Assembly: GCA_027001815.1 (NCBI GenBank)
Contig: JALTLT010000192.1
Coordinates: 1-5,034, forward strand
Origin: Gammaproteobacteria bacterium
GTDB taxonomy: Bacteria; Pseudomonadota; Gammaproteobacteria; JALTLT01
Length of the DNA: 5,034 nt
Reading direction: 5' to 3'
Shown here: one piece after another, positions 1 through 5,034 of the stretch
Position numbering within the stretch: position 1 is the stretch's first letter
How the letters are laid out: each line of letters opens with the position of its first letter
Translations under genes and position numbers: made by a program
The notes under the pieces: generated by a model
Database searches by the model: none
What the model was told of the DNA's origin: nothing
What the model saw: the letters and a program-made list of their open reading frames with translations, nothing else

Positions 1-1
1 G

Positions 2-553
2 GACGGGAAGGGGGTCTCCCCGGGGGTGATCCCGGCCCTCGGCCGGCTCATCGGTGAACTCCAGGCCCGCATCGGCGAGACCGGTGGCGATCTCTCCCTG
101 ATCCTCGGCATGGTGGAAGGAGGGACATCGCACAAGGTGCCGGCGCAGAGCGCCGCCCTGCGTTTCATGGCCCGCAGCGGCTCCGATCGGGAGCTGGACC
201 GCGCCCGCGATGCGATCGAATCGCTGATCGGGGCGATCTCCGGCCGGGAGGGGGTCCACTACCGTTTCGATCCCTTCGCCCGCAGCCGCGCCGGCGGGCT
301 CGCCGACGACCATCCCCTGGTCCTCAACGCCCGCCGCATCCTCACCGCCCTGGGAGTCCCCCCGGAACTGGGGTGCTGTTCGTCCGCCGTCTCCACCTTC
401 CTGGAGCACGGGGTACCGGCACTGGCCATCGGCATGGCCCACGCCCGGCATCTCAATCAGCCCAACGAGACGGTGGAGATCGACACCTTGCAGAAGGGGG
501 TGGCGCAGTTGATCGGTATCCTCCTGGCCATCGACGGAGGCGCCTGTGACTGA
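2..553 (+). CDS. M20-family metallopeptidase/hydrolase, C-terminal part (5' end outside window)
   Basis: The reading frame is open from base 2, so the true start lies upstream; 183 residues are visible. A GTG at 26 is only an internal codon. Visible residues about 32-80 (LGMVEGGTSHKVPAQSA, then a helical stretch) match the dimerisation domain of M20 peptidases, where a GG(T/A)xxNxVP-type strand is typical. Residues about 104-175 return to the catalytic domain, with HGVPALAIGMAHARH followed by NETVEID and a closing helix. This matches the family C-terminus, in which a late His (here H147 or H150) is a zinc ligand and a Glu follows shortly after. The other metal ligands are upstream. M20 enzymes are cytosolic zinc aminopeptidases, deacetylases or carboxypeptidases. 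The fragment resembles the PepT/tripeptidase-like branch more than ArgE/DapE, but the substrate cannot be named. The stop overlaps the next gene by 8 nt, which implies co-transcription. Family call fairly sure, substrate unknown. Confidence 0.82.
   Translation, partial: DGKGVSPGVIPALGRLIGELQARIGETGGDLSLILGMVEGGTSHKVPAQSAALRFMARSGSDRELDRARDAIESLIGAISGREGVHYRFDPFARSRAGGLADDHPLVLNARRILTALGVPPELGCCSSAVSTFLEHGVPALAIGMAHARHLNQPNETVEIDTLQKGVAQLIGILLAIDGGACD
536..540 (+). promoter_or_regulatory. Shine-Dalgarno site of gpgS
   Basis: GGAGG lies 5 nt before the GTG at 546, inside the last codons of the M20 gene. This strong site supports the GTG start of gpgS, even though it overlaps the upstream stop codon, and indicates translational coupling. 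Confidence 0.75.
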
Positions 554-1529
554 CATCGAACGCTGGCTGGAGAGCAACACCTTCCACCATGGACAGTTCT
601 GGGACCTGATGCGCCTGATCGAGGAGAAGGAGCGCCAGGGGCTCTCCATCTCCCTCTGCATTCCCACCCTCAACGAGGAGAAGACCATCGGCAAGGAGGT
701 GGTGCTCTTCAAGTCGGAGCTGATGGATCGCTATCCGCTGCTCGACGAGATCGCGGTGATCGACTCCGGCTCCGCCGACCGTACCCTGGAGGTGGCCGCC
801 GCCTTTGGCGCCGACGTCTACATGTCGGCGGACATCCTCCCTTCCCAGGGCTTCAAACGGGGCAAGGGGGAGAACCTCTGGAAGGCGATCTACCAGCTCA
901 AGGGGGATGTGATCGTCTACGTGGATGCCGACATCAAGAATATCCATCCCCGTTTCGCCTATGGCCTGGTGGCGCCCCTCATCTACCGGCCGGAGGTGAA
1001 ATACGTCAAGGCCTTCTACGATCGGCCGCTGGCCACCGCCGGCACCATCCGCCCCCTGGGCGGGGGGCGGGTCACGGAGATCCTGGTACGTCCCCTCTTC
1101 TCCCTCTTCTTTCCCGAACTCACCGCCCTGGTGCAGCCCCTCTCCGGCGAGTACGCGGTGCGCCGCGAGGTGCTGGAGCAGATCCACTTCCCCATCGGTT
1201 ACGGGGTCGAGACCTCCCACCTCATCGACGTCTACACCCGCTGGGGGCTGGAGGCGTTCGCCCAGACCGACCTGGATCGGCGCGTCCATCGTCACCAGAC
1301 CACCCGCGACCTGGGGCGCATGGCGTTCGGCATCCTGCGCGCCTTCCTGCGCCGTGCACGGGATCACGGCATCATCCCCCTGGAGGGGGAACTCACATCG
1401 ATCCTCCGCCAGTTCCAGGTTCACGAAGAGCACTACGAACAGGTGCTCTACGAGATCCCGGAGGAGGAGCGACCGCCCATGATCTCCCTCCCCGAGTACC
1501 GCCGCAAACGGGGTCTCGAGCCCACATGA
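546..1529 (+). CDS. gpgS: Glucosyl-3-phosphoglycerate synthase (GT81-like)
   Basis: The enzyme transfers glucose from an NDP-glucose to D-3-phosphoglycerate, giving glucosyl-3-phosphoglycerate, the first step to the compatible solute glucosylglycerate. It is cytosolic and metal dependent. The 327 residues fit the family length and contain one GT-A domain. Visible motifs in order: IPTLNEEKTIG at 39-49 (start of the Rossmann-like fold), DSGSADRT at 73-80, GKGENLWK at 106-113 (nucleotide contact), DAD at 127-129 (the DxD-type metal site), QPLSGEYA at 197-204 and GYGVET at 218-223 (acceptor region). VHRHQ at 247-251 carries the late His expected to bind metal in this family (H248 is the likely one). 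The GTG start is chosen because of the GGAGG 5 nt upstream and because the N-terminus (ERWLESNTFHH) looks like that of family members. It overlaps the M20 gene by 8 nt and the next gene by 4 nt. A mannosyl-3-phosphoglycerate synthase is possible but less likely, as those enzymes mostly belong to other families. Confidence 0.88.
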   Translation: MTDIERWLESNTFHHGQFWDLMRLIEEKERQGLSISLCIPTLNEEKTIGKEVVLFKSELMDRYPLLDEIAVIDSGSADRTLEVAAAFGADVYMSADILPSQGFKRGKGENLWKAIYQLKGDVIVYVDADIKNIHPRFAYGLVAPLIYRPEVKYVKAFYDRPLATAGTIRPLGGGRVTEILVRPLFSLFFPELTALVQPLSGEYAVRREVLEQIHFPIGYGVETSHLIDVYTRWGLEAFAQTDLDRRVHRHQTTRDLGRMAFGILRAFLRRARDHGIIPLEGELTSILRQFQVHEEHYEQVLYEIPEEERPPMISLPEYRRKRGLEPT

Positions 1530-2974
1530 CCTGTGTGGTGGTGGTCCACTATCACCTCCGGACCGGGGGGGTGACGCGCATCGTCCAGCACGCCTGCCAG
1601 GCACTGCGCGAACGGGGTGTGAAGGTCGCCGTGCTGGCCGCCACCCCTCCGGAGATGCCGCTCGCCGCTCCCGCCGCCGTCGTTCCCGAACTGGCCTACG
1701 ACGAGCGGCGCCCCCCGGTCACCACGCCCCGGCTGATCGCACTGCTGCGCCGGGAGGCGGAACGTCTGCTGGGGCGGGCGCCCGACCTCTGGCACGTCCA
1801 CAACCACTCGCTGGGCAAGAACAGTCTCCTCACCGACGCCTGTCGCGAGCTGGCGAAGCAGGGGGAGAGGCTGCTCCTCCAGGTCCATGACTTCGCCGAG
1901 GACCTCAGGCCCCATCAGTGGTGCTCGTTGATGGAGAACCTGGGCGAGGGGGATGCCGCCCGTCTCAGTGCCCGTCTATGGCCCCAGGCCCCGCAGATCC
2001 ACTATGCCGTCATCAACGGCCGCGACCGGGGAATCCTCGCCCGGGCCGGCTTCGAACCGGAGCGGCTCCATCTGCTGCCCAACCCGGTGGTGGCGCCGAG
2101 GGTTCCCGCCACCTCCTCCACTCTGTCGGGTGGGCGCCTGTGGCTGGCGCCGGTGCGGGGCATCCGCCGCAAGAATCTCGGCGAGCTGCTGCTCTGGTCG
2201 CTGCTGGCCGAAGAGGGGGTGGTGGTGTCCACCAGCCGGCGCCCGGAAAACCCCCGGGAACAGGCCCAGCACCGTCACTGGCAGCGGGCTGCCGCCCGTC
2301 TCCGGGCCCCTCTTCGCCTGGGATTGGTGGAGAGCGAAGGGCTCTCCTTCGAGAGCCTCCTGAAGGGGGTGGAGTGTTTCGTCACCACCTCGGTGGCGGA
2401 GGGTTTCGGCATGGCCTTCCTCGAACCCTGGCTGCTGGAGCGGCCGCTGGTGGGGCGTGATCTGCCCGAGATCACCGCCGATTTCGTCTCCGGCGGGGTG
2501 GTGCTGGAAGAGGGGTGCTACAGCCGACTGGAGGTGCCCGAGGGGTGGCTGGGCCGCGACCGGCTCTGGCACGCCGCCGCCTCGGCCCTGCAGCGCTGGT
2601 ACGGGGAATATGGCCGGTCACAACCCCCCGCGGCGGTGGATGCGGTGCTCAATGCATGGTGCCGGGAAGGGCGGGTCGATTTCGGTCGCCTCGACGAGCC
2701 GCTGCAGATGCGGGTGCTGGAACGCCTGGTGGAGCATCCCGTGGAGCGGGAGGCCCTCTCCCCCTCCGCTCTGACACCCCCTGCGCCGGCGCGGGTGGAG
2801 GCCAATCGCCGGGCGGTGGCCGAGGGGTGGGATCTGCAGGCCTATGGTCGGCGCCTCTCCGCCCTCCTGGAGGAGGTGGCCGCCTCTCCGTCGGGCCCCG
2901 TGGAGGCCCTGGAGGGGACCCCGGTTCTCGACGGTTTCCTCGACCCTTCCCGGCTCTGGCTGCTGAGGGTGTGA
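1526..2974 (+). CDS. GT4-like glycosyltransferase (GT-B fold), probable second sugar transfer on glucosylglycerate
   Basis: This 482-residue protein has the plan of a retaining GT-B enzyme. The N-terminal acceptor domain has a glycine loop TGGV at 13-16, HNHSLGKN at 92-99 and QVHDFAED at 119-126. A linker INGRDRG...LPNPV spans about 163-188. The C-terminal donor domain has the basic diphosphate-binding stretch PVRGIRRKN at 209-217 and the EX7E motif E292-GFGMAFL-E300, followed by RDLPEIT. Residues about 320-482 extend past the usual core and end in a helical tail (EANRR...YGRRLSALLEEV, about 425-451). There is no signal peptide or membrane segment, so it is likely cytosolic. It starts at an ATGA overlap with gpgS; the nearest G-rich stretch (1510-1513) lies 12 nt before the ATG, a weak site, so translation is probably coupled. 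Placed between gpgS and a HAD phosphatase-like gene, it probably adds glucose or mannose to glucosylglycerate or its phosphate. Donor and acceptor are inferred from context only. Confidence 0.87.
   Translation: MTCVVVVHYHLRTGGVTRIVQHACQALRERGVKVAVLAATPPEMPLAAPAAVVPELAYDERRPPVTTPRLIALLRREAERLLGRAPDLWHVHNHSLGKNSLLTDACRELAKQGERLLLQVHDFAEDLRPHQWCSLMENLGEGDAARLSARLWPQAPQIHYAVINGRDRGILARAGFEPERLHLLPNPVVAPRVPATSSTLSGGRLWLAPVRGIRRKNLGELLLWSLLAEEGVVVSTSRRPENPREQAQHRHWQRAAARLRAPLRLGLVESEGLSFESLLKGVECFVTTSVAEGFGMAFLEPWLLERPLVGRDLPEITADFVSGGVVLEEGCYSRLEVPEGWLGRDRLWHAAASALQRWYGEYGRSQPPAAVDAVLNAWCREGRVDFGRLDEPLQMRVLERLVEHPVEREALSPSALTPPAPARVEANRRAVAEGWDLQAYGRRLSALLEEVAASPSGPVEALEGTPVLDGFLDPSRLWLLRV
2965..2970 (+). 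promoter_or_regulatory. Shine-Dalgarno site of the HAD gene
   Basis: GAGGGT lies 5 nt before the GTG at 2976, within the last codons of the glycosyltransferase. It favours this GTG over the in-frame ATG at 3090, which is preceded by a pyrimidine-rich stretch without a ribosome site. Confidence 0.6.
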
Positions 2975-2975
2975 C

Positions 2976-3863
2976 GTGGAACCCCTCTTCGCCCTCCCCC
3001 CCGAGGTGGAACCGCTGTTGGAGCCGATCCGCCGGCTCTCATCGCCTCTCCTGCCACAGCCCACCTCTCTCGAACCGTCGCCTCCCCCCATGGAGGGTGT
3101 CCGCGCCGTGCTCTTCGACATCTACGGTACCCTCTTCGTCTCCGCCTCCGGCGACATCGGCCCTGCCGACCGTGGCGGGCGTGACGAGACCGCTTTCCGC
3201 GCCGCCCTGGAGGCCGCCGGTGGCGATGCGGGCCGTCTGCCGCCCGGATTTTCCGGCAGCCGACGATACCGGGAAGTGATCGCCGCCCACCACGCCGCGG
3301 CGCGTGCCCGGGGCGTCGAGTGGCCCGAGGTGGAGATCCTGGAGGTGTGGGAGGAGGTCCTCTCTGCGGCGGGGATGGCCGTGGATCTGCCCAGGCTGGC
3401 GGTGGAGTACGAGTGCCGCACCAATCCGGTATGGCCCATGCCGGGGCTGCTGGAGGTGGTGAGAGAAGTGGTGGGGCACGGCCTGCTGGTGGGCATCGTC
3501 TCCAACGCCCAGTTCTACACCCCCCTCCTCTTTCCGGCCCTGCTCGGCACTCCCCTCGGCGAACTGGGCTTTCGGCCGGAGTTCTGCGCCTGGTCCTGGA
3601 GAGAGGGTGAGGCCAAGCCCTCGCCACGGCTCTTCGCCGGCCCCCTGGAGGCGCTGAGGGAGGGGTGGGGCATCCATCCCGGAGAGGTGCTCTACCTGGG
3701 CAACGACATGCTCAAGGACATCCTCCCTGCGCACCGACTGGGGCTGCGTCCCGTCCTCTTCGCCGGTGACCGCCGCTCCCTGCGGCTGCGCCCGGAACAT
3801 CCTCACTGTCGTCACCTGAGCGCCGATGGCGTGATCACGGATCTTCGTCAGCTCGTCGAGTGA
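2976..3863 (+). CDS. HAD-superfamily hydrolase, candidate glucosyl(-glycosyl)-3-phosphoglycerate phosphatase
   Basis: The 295-residue protein shows all four HAD motifs. Motif I is FDIYGTL at 47-53 with nucleophile D48, motif II is IVSNAQ with S176, motif III is EAKPSP with K214, and motif IV is LGNDMLKD with D244 and D248. A helical cap (about 66-150) lies between motifs I and II, as in C1-cap haloacid-dehalogenase-like enzymes. Tyr50 stands where most HAD phosphatases have the second Asp (DxDGT). DxYGT is typical of 2-haloacid dehalogenases but also occurs in uncharacterised HAD proteins. A proline-rich leader of about 40 residues precedes the core. The GTG start is 1 nt after the upstream stop and has a GAGGGT site; starting at the ATG at 3090 would remove the leader but keep the core. 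The position behind gpgS and a glycosyltransferase suggests it dephosphorylates the sugar-phosphoglycerate intermediate to the free osmolyte. That role is inferred from context; the HAD assignment is secure. Confidence 0.88.
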   Translation: MEPLFALPPEVEPLLEPIRRLSSPLLPQPTSLEPSPPPMEGVRAVLFDIYGTLFVSASGDIGPADRGGRDETAFRAALEAAGGDAGRLPPGFSGSRRYREVIAAHHAAARARGVEWPEVEILEVWEEVLSAAGMAVDLPRLAVEYECRTNPVWPMPGLLEVVREVVGHGLLVGIVSNAQFYTPLLFPALLGTPLGELGFRPEFCAWSWREGEAKPSPRLFAGPLEALREGWGIHPGEVLYLGNDMLKDILPAHRLGLRPVLFAGDRRSLRLRPEHPHCRHLSADGVITDLRQLVE

Positions 3864-3918
3864 TCGCGACAGATGGTGTCATGAAGGCGCGAGATATCCG
3901 CAAGATCGAGACAGATCA
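3862..3918. repeat. Pair of 13-bp direct repeats (GATCGmGACAGAT)
   Basis: GATCGCGACAGAT at 3862-3874, which begins inside the HAD stop codon, and GATCGAGACAGAT at 3904-3916 differ at one position and are 42 bp apart start to start, close to four helical turns. This could be a pair of protein-binding half sites or a duplication relic. Function is unknown. Confidence 0.45.
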
Positions 3919-3940
3919 CCTTCAGACTCCGCCTGACCCA

Positions 3941-3982
3941 ATCCAGGACACCCACCAATTCCAGTGAGTGGATGTCCCGGAT
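3941..3982. repeat. 15-position imperfect inverted repeat (hairpin, better paired as - strand RNA)
   Basis: ATCCAGGACACCCAC (3941-3955) and GTGGATGTCCCGGAT (3968-3982) flank a 12-nt loop. Thirteen of 15 positions pair; the two exceptions (3945/3978 and 3951/3972) are A opposite C. In RNA read from the - strand these become G-U wobbles, so all 15 positions pair. There is no T run on either side, so this is not a standard intrinsic terminator. It may be a structured RNA element, a factor-binding palindrome or a copy of a dispersed repeat. Confidence 0.6.
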
Positions 3983-4032
3983 CGCTCGCACTGGATTTCG
4001 GGGGGGCGAACTGCCGAGGAGGGGCCTGGAAC

Positions 4033-4051
4033 GGGAGGGGAGAGGAGAGGG
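4033..4051. other. G-rich polypurine tract
   Basis: Nineteen consecutive purines (G runs of 3, 4 and 3 with GA interruptions) lie 70-88 nt before the M61 start codon. They follow a G7 run at 4000-4006 and a G4 run at 4021-4024. Four G runs (4021-4024, 4033-4035, 4037-4040, 4049-4051) could in principle form a G-quadruplex, but two loops are 8 nt long, so stability is uncertain. Confidence 0.35.
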
Positions 4052-4103
4052 CTTTTCCACCGCCCTGGTTGGCCGCATACTTGGCCATTTCGTCACCACC
4101 CTT

Positions 4104-4109
4104 GGGGAG
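4104..4109 (+). promoter_or_regulatory. Probable Shine-Dalgarno site of the M61 gene
   Basis: GGGGAG lies 11 nt before the ATG at 4121, slightly far but the best site present. No ATG, GTG or TTG occurs in frame for at least 80 nt upstream, so this start is favoured. Confidence 0.5.
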
Positions 4110-4120
4110 TCGTCCGCAGC

Positions 4121-5034
4121 ATGAGCCCGGCCATCCGTTACCGTATCCGCCCGCAGCAGCCAGCGGGCCACTACTTCGAGGTGCAGATCGAGATCGACCG
4201 GCCCGATCCGGTCGGCCAGCGTCTCGCCATGCCGGCCTGGATCCCCGGCAGCTACATGATCCGGGACTTCGCCCGCAACGTGGGGGACTTCGAGGCGTCC
4301 TGCGGAGAGCGCCGCCTCGGCTGGAGGAAGCTGGACAAGCAGACCTGGGCGCTGGAGCCGTGCGAGGGTACGGTGAGGGTGCGCTACCGGGTCTATGCGT
4401 GGGATCTGTCGGTGCGTACCGCCCATCTGGATACCACCCACGGCTACTTCAACGGCACTGCCGTCTTCATGGCGGTGGAGGGTCGCGAGGGTGAGCCCTG
4501 CAGGGTGGAGATCCTGCCACCGGAGGGGGCCGCATACGAGGCCTGGCGGGTGGCCACTACCCTCTCCTCCGCGGGTGCTCCGCCGTGGGGGTTCGGCGCC
4601 TATGGGGCGGACGACTACGACGAACTGGTGGACCACCCCGTGGAGATGGGCACCTTCACCCTGGCGGAGTTCCGGGTGGCCGGTGTCCCCCACTTCGTGG
4701 CGGTCACCGGCCGCCATGAGGCGGACATGGATCGGCTGTGTGCCGACCTGGAGCGTATCTGTTCCACCCATGTGGCGCTGTTCGGGGAGTTTCCGGCCGA
4801 GCGCTACCTGTTCCAGATCATGGCGGTGGGGGAGGGATACGGAGGCCTCGAGCACCGCAGTTCCACCAGCCTGCTCTGTTGCCGGGAGGATCTGCCGCGT
4901 GCCGGTCTCGGCGAGCCGGACGAGGGCTATCAGCGGCTGCTGGGACTCTGCAGCCACGAATACTTTCACACCTGGAACGTGAAACGGATCCGGCCTGCCG
5001 CCTTCATCCCCTACGATCTGTCGCGGGAGGTGCA
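4121..5034 (+). CDS. M61-family metallopeptidase (glycyl aminopeptidase type), N-terminal half, 3' end outside window
   Basis: The frame is open from the ATG at 4121 to the window edge, giving 304 residues without a stop. Residues 1-170 match the M61 N-terminal beta domain, with the typical MPAWIPGSYMIRDFARNV at 37-54. The catalytic gluzincin domain follows. GGLEHRSST at 241-249 is the substrate-binding loop, and HEYFHTWNVKRIRP at 279-292 is the HExxH zinc site, with ligands H279 and H283 and catalytic E280. The third ligand, expected to be a Glu further on, is outside the window. Known members (glycyl aminopeptidase of Sphingomonas) run to about 600 residues and often carry a C-terminal PDZ domain, so about half the protein is seen. 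They remove N-terminal Gly or Ala from peptides. The start MSPAIRYRIRPQQP is not a signal peptide, so a cytosolic enzyme is expected. The 257-nt gap suggests a transcription unit separate from the osmolyte genes. Confidence 0.93.
   Translation, partial: MSPAIRYRIRPQQPAGHYFEVQIEIDRPDPVGQRLAMPAWIPGSYMIRDFARNVGDFEASCGERRLGWRKLDKQTWALEPCEGTVRVRYRVYAWDLSVRTAHLDTTHGYFNGTAVFMAVEGREGEPCRVEILPPEGAAYEAWRVATTLSSAGAPPWGFGAYGADDYDELVDHPVEMGTFTLAEFRVAGVPHFVAVTGRHEADMDRLCADLERICSTHVALFGEFPAERYLFQIMAVGEGYGGLEHRSSTSLLCCREDLPRAGLGEPDEGYQRLLGLCSHEYFHTWNVKRIRPAAFIPYDLSREV

Larger units (their letters stand above)
3864..4120. other. Intergenic region with lower GC, repeats and possible promoter of the M61 gene
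   Basis: This 257-nt gap separates the osmolyte operon from the M61 gene. Bases 3871-4000 contain 72 G/C of 130 by my count (about 55%), clearly below the flanking genes. It holds a direct repeat, a strong imperfect inverted repeat (3941-3982) and a purine tract (4033-4051). No canonical rho-independent terminator (GC stem followed by a T run) is visible. A weak sigma-70-like pair, TTTTCC (4053-4058) and CATACT (4076-4081) with 17-nt spacing, lies 39 nt before the M61 start. It matches consensus only partly and is no more than a candidate. Confidence 0.5.

Noticed and set aside
453..1604. Long - strand open frame (383 codons) opposite gpgS
   Set aside because: It is the antisense shadow of a well-supported gene in high-GC DNA; its translation is low-complexity (His, Gly, Glu, Arg rich) with no recognisable motif.
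2515..3279. Alternative + strand frame of 254 codons across the glycosyltransferase/HAD junction
   Set aside because: It is rich in Gly, Pro, Arg and Ala, has no motifs, and overlaps two well-supported genes in another frame.
3090..3863. Shorter HAD start at ATG 3090
   Set aside because: It has no ribosome binding site and would leave a 115-nt gap; the GTG at 2976 has GAGGGT and directly abuts the upstream gene, in line with the rest of the operon.
3881..3967. 28-codon + strand reading frame (ATG 3881 to TGA 3965-3967) after the HAD gene
   Set aside because: There is no Shine-Dalgarno site, no recognisable sequence and no downstream gene close enough for a leader peptide; the stop merely falls in the loop of the inverted repeat.
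3941..3998. Intrinsic transcription terminator for the operon
   Set aside because: The hairpin is real but no T run follows it on the + strand (C/G-rich sequence follows), nor on the - strand, so the canonical signature is missing.
3848..4969. Long - strand open frame (373 codons) opposite the M61 gene
   Set aside because: The + strand here encodes clear M61 motifs including HExxH and GGLEH; the antisense translation shows no family features.
1..5034. CRISPR array, tRNA/rRNA gene, insertion sequence or prophage gene
   Set aside because: No regularly spaced repeats, no RNA gene signatures and no transposase or phage-like protein were seen on either strand.

Overview
This is a high-GC window (coding parts roughly two thirds G+C or more by eye) with tightly packed genes all on the + strand. 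The organism looks like a Gram-negative, probably a proteobacterium and possibly a halotolerant gammaproteobacterium. That guess rests on the base composition, the overlapping gene style, the M61 glycyl-aminopeptidase-type protein and the compatible-solute genes. No rRNA, tRNA or marker gene fixes the taxon.

Layout: (1) 2-553 is the C-terminal part of an M20-family metallopeptidase or hydrolase whose start lies upstream. (2) 546-1529 is a GpgS-type glucosyl-3-phosphoglycerate synthase that overlaps the peptidase by 8 nt. (3) 1526-2974 is a GT-B fold, GT4-like glycosyltransferase that overlaps gpgS by 4 nt (ATGA). (4) 2976-3863 is a HAD-superfamily hydrolase starting 1 nt after the glycosyltransferase stop. 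(5) 3864-4120 is a 257-nt intergenic region. It has lower GC in its first half, a 15-position imperfect inverted repeat, a short direct repeat and a polypurine tract. (6) From 4121 to the window edge is the N-terminal half of an M61-family metallopeptidase, cut before its stop.

Genes 1-4 read as one translationally coupled operon. The likely chemistry of genes 2-4 is synthesis of a glucosylglycerate-type osmolyte. GpgS joins an NDP-glucose to 3-phosphoglycerate, the HAD enzyme removes the phosphate, and the second glycosyltransferase may add a further sugar before or after that. Related two- and three-step routes are known: glucosylglycerate and glucosylglucosylglycerate in Persephonella, and mannosylglucosylglycerate in Petrotoga. 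The sugar added here cannot be read from the sequence. The M20 peptidase and the M61 peptidase have no evident role in that pathway.

The most interesting points are the gpgS-glycosyltransferase-HAD cassette, the DxYGT nucleophile motif of the HAD enzyme (Tyr where phosphatases normally carry the second Asp), and the structured element at 3941-3995. The two mismatches of that element become G-U wobbles in RNA read from the - strand, and its loop can pair with downstream bases. I see no clear evidence of a wholly new system.
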